Shown: positions 1-12,560, counted from the stretch's first letter. The stretch is 64,000 nucleotides of DNA from Blumeriella jaapii (GCA_009599575.1 VWND01000047.1:1-64000), one strand, 5' to 3'. Program-made: numbers and translations. Notes: generated by a model from the letters alone, not told the origin.

Positions 1-368
1 TAAAATTATTTTGCAAATAAGTTTTGATAATTTCGAATTCCGAAATCGATATTTTATATAAAAAAAATGTATTTCAGCTTTTTTTTATTTATAATAAGCT
101 CGATTTTATGCTCGTAAGGCCGGTGAAAAGCTAGCTCGTTATTAGCGGTTTTAAAAAACACGTATTCGAGGTTTTTATTTTTCGGAAAAAAAAATTCGAG
201 AAAAAGTTTATTCGAAATTAGCTTTGCTAAGCTGATTAAAAAAATCGAAATCGATATTTCGTTGGTTTTGAAACGTTCGAAAAAATTATAAGATTGGGTT
301 TTAGAAAGAATATTATATATAAAATCGTTTAGTGTTCTGTCGATTTCGTATAAAAAAATTAAAAACAT
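1..368 (-). pseudogene. A0 reverse transcriptase, N-terminal part (decayed)
   Basis: An open stretch of 104 codons (54-368) covers the region between protease and reverse transcriptase and the first part of the RT domain of family A. The same residues occur in A2 (13520 onward) and A3 (30181 onward), including the NELAFHR and KIELIINKKKLKY segments. The catalytic part lies before the window start. Not a functional gene. The start codon at 368 is only the first ATG between stops. Confidence 0.7.
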
Positions 369-1029
369 TTCAACTGCTTTTTTCTGAAAATCAGCTTGAA
401 AGCGTATGCAATAATTTGACAGATAGAAATTAAATAAACAATAAATTAAAAAATTCGTTTTCGAACTGGTCGTTTGAAAAGTTTAGAAAAAAATGGCTTA
501 TTTAAACTATCGATTATATTAAGCTGAAAGGCCATCGCGGCGAAAGCTTTTCTTCGGTTTTTGATATAATTGTTTTTCGTAAAACAAAAAAGCTGTTTTA
601 ACGAAAAAAAAAAAAATTAAATAATAAAAAAAAAATCGGCAGCTTAGAAAAATAATATAATTTCTTATATTATTCCACTGGCGTCGCTATCGAAATTAGT
701 ACCGCGAATGAAATTCGACCTTTTCGCGCTTCGCATAACGTCGTAAATCTGCCATAATTAATTAAAGTTTTTGTTACGTTTTACAGCGTCGTTTTGATGG
801 CGAAATTAAATTTTTCGAAAATGCAAATAAAAAACTTTAATATGACGAGCGTAAAAAGCTATAGGAAAATAAAACTTCGGTCAATAAAGTTTGCGTTTAT
901 TACAATTTAATAAAACTTGATATCCGGCCAACCAAGCTTGTTTTAAAATCATATTATAATTTTCAAAATTAATAATAATAAAAAAATAAACGATTGTATT
1001 CGGTTATTAATAATAAAATTGAAAAGCGT

Positions 1030-1149
1030 AAAATATATAATAAAATAGCCACGAGCTTTATTATACTCTTTTATAAGAAAAAAAGCCGGGAAAAGTTAAA
1101 TTAAAAGTTTTAAAAAGAAAAAAAAGGATTTAATCAGCGCCGAATCGAT
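1030..1149 (-). pseudogene. A0 protease, C-terminal part, broken by element B
   Basis: This corresponds to the retropepsin region of family A (A1 6571-6753, A3 29040-29215). Element B entered exactly at the codons for the conserved GYALIDS segment. Its N-terminal half continues at 20265. The gene was therefore already disrupted by insertion, independent of RIP. Confidence 0.65.
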
Positions 1150-1367
1150 TGTCAGAGGGCACGGTCCAAGTTCTCGGCCTTTGGCCGAGACCTTGCCGAA
1201 CGGCCTTCGGCCTTCGGCTTTCGGTCGGTGGCCCGAGCAGGCACGACCCAGGTGGATCCAAGGATATAACCAAACGGACCTTTTATATTTTCTTAGATTT
1301 TTAAGATTTAGTATATTAATCAAATAAATGTTTTGCTTTTTGGTCTGCCTTTCGATGCACCGTAATA
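1150..1367 (+). repeat. 5' LTR of element B
   Basis: 218 bp, unusually GC-rich for the window and much less mutated than the element body. It pairs with 20047-20264. It carries inverted repeats such as TCGGCCTTTGGCCGA (1173 region) and a run of CGGCCTTCGG units that could fold into hairpins. Confidence 0.93.
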
Positions 1368-2249
1368 TTTTGAATTTTTTTTTCAGGACCGGCCGGCAAG
1401 CATTCTTTTTTATTATTTATTTAATTCCGTATGTTTCAGGCTTTAGATTTTAATAAAAAACCGATCGGCTTTACGATTAATCCGCAACGAAAAAAAGAAT
1501 TCAACAGGTTTTAAAAAAAAAACATTTTTTAAATCAAAACCTTAATTTCACTAATACCGTGTTATTAAGCATTCGGACGTCAAATAATATAGCGACCGAA
1601 GCAAACGATAATTACGAAAATCAAACCGACGATAGCTTTTTACTTTTCGATTTTTTTTTTTTTTTTCCGTTTTTAATTTATTTCGCAACTTTTTGCCGTT
1701 AAGGAACGATTACGCAATTTTTTTTTTTTTTCGTTCCGAGATTTTTTTTTACGCATCAGGGCTTAATTAAAAACAGAACGCGAAAAAAATAAAATTATAA
1801 AAGCTAGATTCGCAGTTATAAAAGTTTAGCAAATAAAATTGCAACGATTTTTTGCTAAAGCTTTTGCATTTTCCGAAACTAATTAAATTACTTTTGATTT
1901 TTATCGTAATCTGCTTTTTTTTTGAAAATCCGCTATTTAATAATCAGACTTTTATAATATTATTATTATTTCCATTTCGCTTTTAATTTTTATAAAATTT
2001 AAAAAGCGAACCGATTATTTTAAAAGCCGAATTCGTTAATTTTTTTTTGCTAATTATATATTATAACGATTTAAAAACTTTTTTAAATCGAAATTATTAT
2101 TAATTTTTATTTTTTTTTTAAAAACGATATTAAATATTAACTGTTGGAAATAAAAAATTATTTCGCTAAAAAAAGCATTTTCCGATCGGATTTATAAATT
2201 TTAACCGCGAAAAACTATTTATCCGATTCAATTAAAAAACGGATCGCAC
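1368..2249 (+). pseudogene. Element B leader and gag N-terminal part (decayed)
   Basis: The stretch between the 5' LTR of B and the insertion point of A1. By position it must hold the leader, the primer-binding site and the first part of gag, but stops are frequent in all frames and no motif is recognisable. It resumes at 8678, past A1, where the gag C-terminus with its zinc knuckle is readable. The primer-binding site could not be identified. Confidence 0.5.
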
Positions 2250-2518
2250 TGTGACGATCTAATCAGTCGGAGGGCTGGGAGATCAGTCAACTGGTCGCCG
2301 TATTCATATAGTATAAAAAACGAGCCTTTGGTTTTGTAACAAAAATATTTATTTAAAATTAACAATTGCAAAGGGCAGAAGTTGCTAAAAGAAAAAAGCT
2401 TTATATATATAAATAATTTCCATAATTAATAAAAAAACCTATCAGAAAACCAAGAAACTTGCAGCTATACGTAATTGCTGGGGTAATACGAGAAATAACA
2501 ACAGAATAAATCGTTATA
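2250..2518 (-). repeat. 3' LTR of A1
   Basis: 269 bp. Read on plus it starts TGTGACGATCTAATCAG and ends TCGTTATA (originally TCGTCACA). It differs from its partner at 8404-8672 essentially only by C/T and G/A exchanges, direct evidence for RIP after insertion. Confidence 0.95.
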
Positions 2519-2760
2519 TTATTCTTTCGTCCGAAAAAAGCGCGCTTTCGAGCTTTTATTTATTAATACGTCGCTATTCAAATAATCGTACGAATCCAAA
2601 TCTTCGGAATACGCTTTCAGCCAGTTTACAAGTTTTGCAGAAGAACCGGAAAGCTTTTTATGCGCAAATGAAAATCGCGCATTTTCAAAAAAACGTATAT
2701 AAAATTAAACGCGGAATACTACGTAAGATTTTTATTTAAGCCTACCCAAAAAGCTTTGTA

Positions 2761-4180
2761 TTAAAAAATCTTCCGCTGCATTCGATAAGCGATTAATTCT
2801 TCGATTTCGTATTTAAGCTTATTAATTATATTAATAAATTTAAAAGCTGAATTAATCTGACCTGGAAGCGCGTCGTCAGCTGCTTTACGCAGTCGACTAG
2901 CGTAAAAAACTAAATCTACGTTTATAATACTAAAAAAGTTTAGCTTAAAAGCGTTATCGAAAATTTTGGCTATAATTTTAAAAAAGCCGTTTATAAAATT
3001 ATCGAGCTTGCGAAAAGGCCGAAAAATCGGAAATAAACGCATATCGAACCATACGTAATCGCTAACGTTAAAATCGATCGCGCGGCGAAACTTATTCGTA
3101 TTTTTTTTTATTTTGTCGTAAGCTTATTAAAAATGCGATTTGGCAAAGTTTCAGACGTCGTAATAACGGCGAGCGTACGCACGAGCTTCGTTTGCGTTTA
3201 GCTTATATAAAAAATTAAAAAAAAAAAAATATCGAACTTCCAATTCCAATTGGTATAAAAGTATAACCGTATACAATTTCAAAAAGTAAAAAGCCACCTA
3301 GACTTTCGTAAAAAAAAACCATTTAAACGAAATTTATTATTAAAAAAAATTCGCTCTAATCGTTTTAATAAAAATTTACGAAAAATCGAAAGCGTTTTTG
3401 CAAATATTAATTATAAATTTCGGTCTGACTATCGGTTTTAAAATAAGCGGCTATCGAAAGTTTTAATTGCGTATCGAATATTTTATTTAATTCAGACTAA
3501 AAAATAAATTAATACTAAAGGCCACGATCGCTAATAATACTTTTTAAAAGGCCAAAATACTTATGTATATAAAATATATACAATTTAACGAAGCTTCGAG
3601 CGTCGATATTTTTATAATAAAAAAATCGAAATAGCTTACTTAAAAAAGCGATTTATTATTACGAATACGTTATCGTAACCGTATTTGTTTTTATTAAAAC
3701 TGCAAAAATCTATTATAACGTATTTCCAAAAATAATCAAAAATAAAAAAAAACTGAAAAAAGCCGGAGCGCTTATTTTTTAAAACAAAACTTTTTCGATA
3801 AACGTAGTAATTACGATAATATTATTTTACGAAAGCTGTTATACCTCGCCAATAATATTGGTCCGAAAGCAATTGCGTAGTTTTACGAGCGCTAAAATAA
3901 ACGATGGAAATCTGATCGTATATTTTTCGTATAAAAGCCAAACGAAAATAATTAACGTTTAGTATTATTAAACGACCGTAATATAACAGCAGGTCGCGTT
4001 CAAATATATACGAAATGTTATTATCGTCGTTTTTTTTCGTAGCGTTTTATACAGCTTTTTTTCGGAAAGCTATCAAGCTGTTAGTTATACGATTAGCGTA
4101 GAAAATTTAATTAACGATACGAAATGCGAAAAAAAAATCAGCTATTTTAACGATAAAAACAGCTGTTTCGAAAGCCGTAA
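2761..4180 (-). pseudogene. A1 integrase (decayed)
   Basis: The C-terminal part is the clearest: 2761-3042 encodes an open 93-codon piece with the MRLFPIFRPFRKLDN segment, followed by LVFYASRLRKAADDALPGQ. This is the GPY/F-like and pre-chromodomain tail typical of chromodomain-containing Ty3 integrases (the chromoviral branch). The catalytic core lies upstream, at roughly 3300-3760, and is full of stops. The zinc-binding domain is at about 3800-3930. Same layout as A2 14990-16380. Confidence 0.72.
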
Positions 4181-4259
4181 AAAATCGAAGTTTTTCAGTT
4201 AAAAAGCGGTGATTAATCTGATCGGCTCGAAAAAAAGTTTACAAGCGCTAAATGCGTTT

Positions 4260-5630
4260 AAAAAATTTTTAGCGGTCGAATTCGCTCGTACGACGTATTA
4301 ATACGTCAGCCAGAAAATTATGTTTATTTGGTTTGTACGTAATAAAAAAGTTATAGTCGGCGAGAAACTCGGCCCAGCGTGCTTATCGAACGTTCAAAAG
4401 TTTAAAAATTATAAAATATTTCAAAGCTTTGTAATTAATAATAATTTTAATCTGATAAACTAAATTAATTAATTCAGCACGAAAATTATTTAAAAATCTC
4501 ACGATTGCGAATATTTCTATCGTATACGACGTAATTTAGCTTTGCGAAAATTATAGTTTTACTAAAATAAACGACTGAAAGCTAATCGTCGCTATAAAAT
4601 TGCGAAAGCATAAAAGCTACTACGCCGTCGAAAGCGTTAATTTTTATTATGCAAAAAAAGTCTTGCTTATAATATTATAAAACTAATATAATAATAAAAG
4701 CTAATATAAAAAGGTCGAAACTTTTCTGATATTTAAAAATAAAATTATAAAAAACGTTAGCTTTAATTAAATAAATCAAAAGCTTTGCAATTATACCGTA
4801 GTTTCGAATAAAACGTCGGTAAAAATTACAAAAACCAAAAAAGCTTTGTATATTTTTACAATAATAAAAGGCTTTTAGTAAGCGATTACGAAAACTTTTT
4901 CTGAATTTATTTTTAAGTTTTTAATAAAAATAATAAAACTTAAATAACGGGTCCGAATAATATTAAATTCAAATTTCCGAATATCGGCTTGTAATTCAGC
5001 GTCAGCGAGCTTTTAAAACATTTTGCGAACGTATATAACGTATTTTAAAAAATCGAACGAATAAATAAAAATATTATTCAGATATATAATACAAAAATCG
5101 TTTAAATAATCGAAAAAAACGTCGTTTATATAACGTTGGTAAATTGCGGATTTATTAATAAAATCAAAAAGTAACATTTTGCATTTATAAGCGCCGTAAC
5201 GCGTACGAAACGTCGTTAGTTTTTTATTAGCGAAATTTATTCGAATTTTATAAAAAGCTTAACGAATATCGAATTTTATAAAAATTCGTACTTTCGAAAA
5301 ACAAGCAAAAGTTTTATCGATAAAAAAAAAAAAATAGCGATTTTTACAAATAACGTTATTAAAAGCTCGATAATCGATACAAAAACGTAATAAACCGTCG
5401 GGTTTTTTAGCGAAAAGCATTGGAACAGCGAAAAAAGCGGTGGAAAATTCGATAAAACTTTTGTTAAAATTATTTTGCAAATAAATCTTAACAATTTCGA
5501 GCTTTAAAATCGATATTTTATATAAAAAAATATATTTCAGCTTTTTTTTTTTTTTATAATAAGCTCGATTTTATAATCGTAAAGCCGATAAAAAGCTAGC
5601 TCGTTATTAGCGGCTTTAGAAAACACGTGT
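4260..5630 (-). pseudogene. A1 reverse transcriptase and RNase H (decayed)
   Basis: The RT start is visible at 5259-5480, with the FAKKPDGLLRFCIDYRAFNN segment (finger and palm motif of Ty3 RT) followed by KFDIR, which contains the first catalytic Asp. The second palm motif and the connection and RNase H domains follow toward 4260 with several stops. Counterpart of A2 13520-14880. Confidence 0.75.
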
Positions 5631-6570
5631 TCGAGGTTTTTGTATTCCGAAGAAAAAAATTCGAAAAAAAGTTTATTCGAAATTAACTTTGCTAAACTGA
5701 TTAAAAAGGTCGAAATCGATATTTTATTAATTTTAAAACGTTCGAAAAAATTATAAAATTAAATCTTAAGAAAAGTGTTATACGTAAGGTCGTTTAATAT
5801 TCTGTCGATCTCGTACAAAAAGGTTGAAAATATTTCAACTGCTTTTTTTCTGAAAATCAGCTTGAAAGCGTATATAATAATCTGGCAGATAAAAATTAAA
5901 TAAGCAGTAGATTAAAAGACTCGTTTTCGAATTGGTCGTTTAAAAAATTCAGAAAAAAATTGCTTATCTGAACTATCGATTATATTAAATTGAAAGGCTA
6001 TCGCGGCGAGAGTTTTCCTTCGGTTTTTAATATAACTGTTTTTCGTAGAACGAGAAAACTGTTTTGACGAAAAAAGAAAAAAAAAAAAAAAATTAATAGA
6101 AAAAAAATCGTCAGCCTAAAAAAGTAATAATATGATTTTTTGTATTATTCTATTAGCGTCGCTATCGAAATTAATATCGCGAATAAAATTCGACTTTTTC
6201 GCGCTTCGCATAGCGTCGTAAATCTGCTATAATTGGTTAAAGTTTTTGTTACGTTTTATAACGTCGTTTTAATAACGAGATTAAATCTTTCGAAAATGCA
6301 AATAAAAAATTTTAATACAACGAGCGTAAAAAGCTGTAAAAAAATAAAACTTCGGCTAATAAAGCTTGCGTTTATTACAATCTAATAAAACTTAATATTC
6401 GGCCAACTAAGCTTTTTTTAAAATTATATTATAATTTCCGAAATTAATAATCAAAAAATAAATAAACGATTGTATTCGATTATTAATAATAAAATTAAAA
6501 AGCGTAAAATATATAATTAAATAACTACGAGCTTTATTATATCTTTTTACAAAAAAAAAGCCGGAAAAAA

Positions 6571-6755
6571 TTAAATCAAAAGTTTAAAAAAAAAAAAAAA
6601 AGACTTAATCAGCGCCGAATCGATTAACGCATAACCGTTCGCTTTAAAATCGGCGAACGCTTTTATTTTATACGAAAAGCCATTTTTAATAAATATAACG
6701 GAAATTATTAATAAATCGCTATCAAAAAACTTTCGAACGTTAAAATAACGCATAT
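6571..6755 (-). pseudogene. A1 retropepsin-like protease (decayed)
   Basis: A 60-codon open piece contains KAFADFKANGYALIDSALI. By position and pattern this is the flap-proximal active-site segment of a retropepsin. The expected D-S/T-G triad reads D-F-K, so the active site is lost. It lies between gag and RT as expected. Confidence 0.6.
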
Positions 6756-6789
6756 CGCGTAATACGCTTAAAAAAAAAGCTTTGCTTAA

Positions 6790-8095
6790 ACCTAAGCGTT
6801 TTCCCGATTAGCGGAAAAACTTTCAACTTTCTCGTATGCGTTTTAAAAATCGTTTGGAAAAAGGTTTTCGTTTTTATTATTATTATTAAAAAGCGAATCT
6901 TCGGCCGGTTCGACCTCGTTTATATTTATTAGTTTAAAAAGGCTTTTGGATAAAACCGAAGGTCGGCCCGTAAAAAATCGTGCAAATTGGCCTTTTTAAA
7001 CTTTTTAATATAAAATAAAAAACGAGCGTTATCGTTAGTCCGATCGAAAAAAAAAAACGCTAAAAAAGGCGTTTTAGCGTAAAAAAAAAAAAAAATAGCA
7101 AAAGGTTAAAAAAAAGCTTATAAAACAGTTGGACGACTTTCGTACGTACGATTTGATTCGTAATACGCTTTAGTTAAAAACCTACTATTTTAATAAATAA
7201 TAGATTTGATTAAAAAGCGATTCGCGTATAAAATTCGTTCGGCCAATTAATTTTATTTTTTTTATCGGACGACGGTAAGCTAATTTTTAAAAATCGTTAT
7301 ACGCGCTTATTTTAAATACAGCTTTTCTTGTAGACGCTTTAGTATTTTGTCGCGAAAAGCGTTTCGAAGCTGTTTGTTAATTCGTATTTAAGCGTTCGCT
7401 GCGAAAATGGAAAATCGCAAATAAAAACGCCAAAAGTCGTCGTGCGTATTATTACAAGCATTTTAAACTCGTTTTCGACCTTTTAAACGTCGGAAAAATC
7501 GGCCAGGAAATCCGCGATTTTTTTTATTAATTTTTCGGAAAAAATAAAATCGGAACGGTTTAAAATACGCGAAGTCAGAAATTCTTTTATTACGCTTTCG
7601 GTCTGATCGAATATATAATTTTTGCGAAATCGATCGTTAGCGAAATAATCGTAATAAAATTCGAGGTTATCGAAAACTTTAATCTTTTAATAGCGTATTT
7701 TATAATTTTTATTATTATTTAATTTAAATTTAAGATTCGAAACGCGTTTTATACGAATTAGTCGAAAATCAGCAAGTAAATAGAAATTATAGCGTTTAAA
7801 AAGCGCGCTAAAATTTTGGCCGTTAAAAAAAAATCCAAAAAAAATTTGCGAAAAGCGTAGAAGTTGGTCTGCAGCGTTTGTTAATTAAAAAAAAACGTTG
7901 CGAAAAGATGAAACAGCAGATTCGCGATTAATAAAAACACGTTCGATAAATTTTACCAAACGCTTTAATTAAAAGGTTTGTCGCAATCGTATAATTTCCA
8001 GAAATTGTCGTTCACGCTTTTGCGCTTTTTTTAATTAATTTTGCAAAAGTCTTAATTAAACGCTTTTAACGCTAGGCTGCAAAAAAGAAATAATA
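6790..8095 (-). pseudogene. A1 gag (decayed)
   Basis: Counterpart of the A2 gag at 11050-12350. The same residues can be followed through stops, for example the region matching ENEFKMLAINTHDDF in A2. Gag would form the virus-like particle. No intact reading frame remains. The open frame at 8052-8273 overlaps it in another phase and is not the gene. Confidence 0.65.
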
Positions 8096-8403
8096 GGCGA
8101 AATGGTTGGCGCTCTGCCCTTTTTTTTGTTTTTTTTTCCTCGGAAAAAGGACTGTTCTTCAGAAAAAAAAGCTTCTGAAAAAGGCTGCTTTTTCGCTGAT
8201 TAAAAAAAGGAAGGAGATTGAAATGTAATAGCAGGAGCTGAAAAGCTCTACTAAAGGAAAAATCGTTAAACAAAAGCCATTCTTCGCAAAATGCGGAAAT
8301 AAACCTTTTTACGACCGGTCGATTATTTTGGTGTAACTCGTAAGAAATTCGAAAAAAAAGATAATTTACGCCGTCGCCAGCGTAAAAAAAAAGTTGTTAA
8401 TAA

Positions 8404-8672
8404 TATAACGATTTAATTAGTCGGAAGGCTAGGAAATTAATCAACTGGTCGCCGTATTTATATAATATAAAAAACGAGCTTTTGGTTTTGTAACAAAAAT
8501 ATTCATTTAGAATCAACAATTGCAAAAGGCAGAGGTTGTTAAAAAGAAAAAGCTTTATATATATAAATAATTTCCATAATTGATAAAAAAACCCACCAAA
8601 AGACCAGGGAGCTTGCAGCTACACGTAGTTGCTGGAGTGATACGAGAAATGGCAACAGAATGAATCGTCACA
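8404..8672 (-). repeat. 5' LTR of A1
   Basis: 269 bp, starting TATAACG (from TGTGACG) and ending TCGTCACA on the plus strand. It contains a TATATATATAAA tract on the plus strand (near 8560), shared by all family-A LTRs, which could be the element's TATA box. Confidence 0.95.
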
Positions 8673-8677
8673 CGCAT

Positions 8678-9340
8678 ATATTCGAATTTATTGCAAAAAT
8701 TTTTCAAAAATCGATAAATTTATAATCTGAGTTTTTCTGAAAGCCTGGCTTTATTAAAAATACGCTTGGATTAAAAATTCGGTCGAAGCTGACAAAAAAA
8801 TAATACGATGCCAAATATTCGCGACTCAGTTTATAACCGATTTTATTAATTATTTCGAAACCGTTTTATAAAAAACCTTTTGGCGCTACGAAAAGCAGGC
8901 TGTTTTATTACGATACCGAATGAAATTAATACGCCCGATTTTTAAAAGCATTTACGACCTGATTCGAAATTCCTTTTCAATTATATACGCGCAAATAAAA
9001 AACTGCGTTTTAAAAGCTGAAAAATATATCCGGAGCGAAACAAGCCTGTTTTCGGAAAAAAAAGTTTATTTCGATTTCGGAAACAAAAGCAATTCGAAAA
9101 GCAATAGCAGCGCTTTTATTAAAAACACCACGACCATTATAAAATCACGCCTATTATTAATTATTAGTTTAAACAACGCAAAAAAGCGTTTCCGATATTT
9201 TAAAATAAATAAGAAAAAAAAAAGGTTTCGGAATGCCAACGCCTGTTTTAATTATAAAAGCATCGGGCATATAGCATAAGAATATTTAAAAAACGAAAAC
9301 TTTATTCGTCGTTAAAAGCAACGGGAATCTTAAATAAAAA
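8678..9340 (+). pseudogene. Element B gag, C-terminal part with zinc knuckle (decayed)
   Basis: Continuation of B gag after the A1 insertion. The open piece 8920-9279 (119 codons) ends with ACFNYKSIGHIA followed by a stop and EYLK. This matches a CX2CX4HX4C zinc knuckle in which the second and last Cys have become Tyr, as expected from G-to-A change. A zinc knuckle binds element RNA during packaging. The stop falls within the knuckle. Confidence 0.72.
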
Positions 9341-9429
9341 TTCCGTTATGCAAACTTTTTTTTAAATAATTTAAACGAGGCCGAAACCAACGACAAATTA
9401 TTATTAACGATATTTATTATTATACTTTT

Positions 9430-9640
9430 ATATTTAAACGATTTGTTTAATTTAATTATTAATTTTAATTTGTATTTTATACCGATAATTATTTAAAACG
9501 AAAACGAACGCTTTAAGAAATTCGACGCTATTATAAATTACGGCGTAATTAAAAACTTTATTAACAACGCAATTCTACCGTTTATTTATTTTAGTATTAA
9601 ACCCAACCTTTGCTTTTTAATTAAAAATGCTTAAGGTCGA
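9430..9640 (+). pseudogene. Element B retropepsin-like protease (decayed)
   Basis: The readable segment FDAIINYGVIKNFIN (about 9519-9563) fits the retropepsin active-site pattern of Ty3 elements, where a D-S/T-G triad is followed by a short helix ending F-I. Here the triad reads N-Y-G, so it is inactive. It sits directly between the zinc knuckle and RT. Confidence 0.6.
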
Positions 9641-10129
9641 AAACTTGCTCCGGCTTGCGACGACGGTATAATTCAAGCTTTTACGAATTATTACGTAATA
9701 AAATCATCCGGCTTGCAAATTTTTAAAAAAATAAATATATATTCCGCGAATTTTATTTTCGAACGGCTTTGGCTCGAATAATATAATCCGATCGTCGATT
9801 GAAAATCGGGAAAACTCAGTTTAAAAACCGGATTACTTTTTCGATTAAAACATTTTATATAATATTATAACAACAAACGAATATATGCTTTTAATAAACG
9901 ACGCCGCGGAATCGACAAATTATTTTATTAGCGAAACTTTTGCTTATTAAATTAAATTCCGAAACTTTTACAAATTTATAAAAAAGCTATTTAATTTAAT
10001 TTTAAACAATAATAGAAAAGTCCGATTATAAAAAAAATATTCCGAATAAAAAAAACACGGTTTTTAGCAAATTAAAATTCTAAATCTTTTTATCCGAACG
10101 TTTCGGTTTTAATTACAAAATCTATTTCC

Positions 10130-10470
10130 GACCCGATATTAAACTTTTATACGGCCCGTTATACAACTTTTTCGAAAAAAAAACTGAAAATGCTAAAAGA
10201 TTATTTAATACAAATGCAAAACCAAGGATTTATTCGATTATTAAAATCGAAAATCGCCGCGCTATTGTTTTATACGACTAAAAAAAATAGCGCGTTAAAA
10301 TTTTGCGTAAATTATCGCGAATTAAACGTCGTTACAATTTCAAACCGATATTTAATTTTTTTGATTTCCGAAATTTTTAATCGCTTAGGCAAAGTCAAAA
10401 TTTTTATTAAACTCGATTTGCGATAAAATTTTAATTTAATTCGCATAGCGAAAAAATATAAATAAAAAAC
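10130..10470 (+). pseudogene. Element B reverse transcriptase, N-terminal half, broken by A2
   Basis: The 78-codon open piece 10190-10426 carries a typical Ty3 RT start: QNQGFIR, then LKFCVNYRELNVVTISNRY, then KVKIFIKLDLR with the first catalytic Asp. The frame then meets stops and is cut at 10470 by element A2. It continues at 16897. AAAAC is duplicated on both sides of A2 (10466-10470 and 16892-16896). Confidence 0.85.
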
Positions 10471-10737
10471 TGTGACGATTCATTCTGTTGCCACCTTTCG
10501 TATCACCCCAGCAACTACGTGTAGCTGCAAGCTTCCTAGTCTCCTGGTGGGTCTTTTTATCAATTATGGAAATTATTTATATATATAAAACTTTTTTTTT
10601 TAGCAACTTTTGTTTTTTGCAATTATTAATTTTAAATAAATATTTTATTACAAAACCAAAGGCTCGTTTTTTATATCATATAAACACGGCGATTAATTAA
10701 TTGATTTTCCAGCCTTTCGACTGATTAAATCGTTATA
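10471..10737 (+). repeat. 5' LTR of A2
   Basis: 267 bp, starting TGTGACGATTCATTC and ending CGTTATA (from CGTCACA). It contains the shared TATATATATAAA tract near 10578. The adjoining downstream sequence has no recognisable tRNA primer site. Confidence 0.95.
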
Positions 10738-11049
10738 TTATTAACAATTTTTTTTTTTACGCTGGCGACGACGTAAACTATTTTTTTTTTCGAATTTTTT
10801 ACGAGTTATATTAAAGTGATCGACCGGTCGTAAAAAGGCTTATTTCCGCACTTCGCGAAAAATAGCTTTTGTTTAACGATCTCCTTTTCAGCAGAGCTTT
10901 TCAGCTTTTGCTATTACATTTTAATTCTTTTTTTTTTAATCAGCGAAAAAGCAGCCTCTTCTAGAAGCTTTTTTTTCTGAAAAATAATCCTTCTTCCGAA
11001 AAAAAAAAAAAAAAAAAAAAAAGGCAGAGCGCCAACCATTTCGCCTGCT

Positions 11050-12350
11050 ATTTTTTTGCAGTTTAGCGTTAAAAGCGTTTAGTTAAAACTTTTGCAAAAT
11101 CAACTGAAAAAAGCGCAAAAGCGTAAGCGACAACTTTTGGAAATTATACGATTGCGACAGATCTTTTAATTAAAGCGTTTGATAGAATCTATCGAACGTG
11201 CTTTTGCTAATCGCGAATTTGCTGCTTTTTCCTTTTTTCGCAACGTTTTATTTCAACTAATAAACGCTGCAAATCAACTTCTACGCTTTTCGCGAATTTT
11301 TTTTGAATTTTTTTATAACGGCCAAAATTTTAGCGCGCTTTTTAAACGTTATAATTTTTATTTATTTATTGATTTTCGATTAGCTCGTATAAAACGCGTT
11401 CCGAATTTTAAATTTAAGCTAAATAATAATAAAAATTACAAAATACGCTATTGAAAAATTAAAGTTTTCGATAATCTCGAATTTTATTACGACTATTTCG
11501 CTGGCGATCGATTTCGCAAAAATTATATATTCGATTAAATCGAAGGCGTAGCAAAAAAGTTTCTTACCCCGCGTATTTTAAACCGTTCCGATTTTATATC
11601 TTTCGAAAAATTAATAAAAAAAGTCGCCGATTTCCTGGCCGACTTTTCAAACGTTTAAAAGGCCGAAAACGAATTTAAAATGCTTGCAATAAATACGCAC
11701 GACGATTTTTAGCGGTTTTATTTGCGATTTTCTATTTTCGTAGCGAACGCTTAAATACGAACTAATAAATAGCTTCGGAACGCTTTTCGCGATAAAATAC
11801 TAAAGCGTTTACGAAAAAAGCTGCATTTGAAATAAACGCGTATAACGATTTTTAAAAATTAGCTTATCGCCGTTCGTTAAAAAAAATAAAATTAATTAGC
11901 TGAACGAATTTTATACGCGAATCGCTTTTTAACCAAGTTTATTATTTATTAAAATGATAGATTCTTAACCAAAGCGTACTACGAGTTAAATCGTACGTAC
12001 GAAAGTCGTTCAAATGTTTTATAAGCTTTTTTTCGGCTTTTTTTTTTTTTTTTTTTTTTCCACGCCAAAACGCTTCTCCTAGCGTTTTTCTTTTTCGATC
12101 GGACTAACGACAACGCTCGTTTTTTATTTTATATTAGAAAGTTTAAAAAACCTAATTTGCACGACTTTTTACGGGCCGACCCTCGGTTCTATTTAAAAGC
12201 TTTTTCAGGCTGATAAGTGTAAACGAAATCGAACCGGCCGAAAATTCGCTTTTTAATAATAATAATAAAAACGAAAACCTTTTTTCAAACGATTTTCAAA
12301 ACGCATACGAGGAAATTAAAAGCTTTTTTGCCAGTCGAAAAAACGCTCAG
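11050..12350 (+). pseudogene. A2 gag (decayed)
   Basis: The longest open piece is 11179-11454 (91 codons, starting MIESIERAFANREF). The same frame continues past stops through ENEFKMLAINTHDDF, then a basic stretch RDKILKRLRKKLHLK, before the protease. The pattern fits a Ty3 Gag (capsid). No zinc knuckle was recognised in this copy. Confidence 0.68.
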
Positions 12351-12384
12351 GCCTAAGCAAAGCCTTTTTTTTAAACGTATTACG

Positions 12385-12560
12385 CGATATACGTTATTTT
12401 AATATTCGAAAGCTTTTTAATAACGATTTATTAATAATCCCCGTTATATTTACTAAAAATAGCCTTTCGTACAAAATAAAAGCGCTCGCCGATTTTAAAG
12501 CGAACGGTTATACGTTAATCGATTCGGCGCTAATTAAATTTTTTTTTTTTTTTTTTAAAT
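12385..12560 (+). pseudogene. A2 retropepsin-like protease (decayed)
   Basis: The segment KALADFKANGYTLIDSALI marks the protease active-site region, with D-F-K where D-S/T-G is expected. It is followed by a long T homopolymer. The same block is readable in A1, A3 and A5. Confidence 0.6.

Larger units (their letters stand above)
1..1149 (-). mobile_element. Retroelement A0, pol-side part (cut by element B)
   Basis: Left part of a minus-strand family-A Ty3/gypsy element that runs off the window start. It matches the corresponding part of A1 (about 5460-6625) almost base for base apart from C/T and G/A changes. It stops at 1149, where the LTR of element B begins, and resumes at 20265. TCGAT is present on both sides of B (1145-1149 and 20265-20269), so the two parts were once contiguous. 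The body is RIP-decayed and carries many stops. Confidence 0.93.
2250..8672 (-). mobile_element. Retroelement A1, complete family-A copy nested in B
   Basis: Full-length 6,423-bp Ty3/gypsy element on the minus strand with 269-bp LTRs at both ends. The target duplication is CGCAC (2245-2249) versus CGCAT (8673-8677), a single C-to-T difference expected of RIP. Domain order read from 8672 to 2250 is LTR, gag, protease, RT, RNase H, integrase, LTR. All genes carry many stops. Confidence 0.95.

Noticed and set aside
1096..1323. Minus-strand frame through the B LTR, also at 20026-20265
   Set aside because: Low-complexity LTR translation shared only because the LTR is repeated; no start or domain support.
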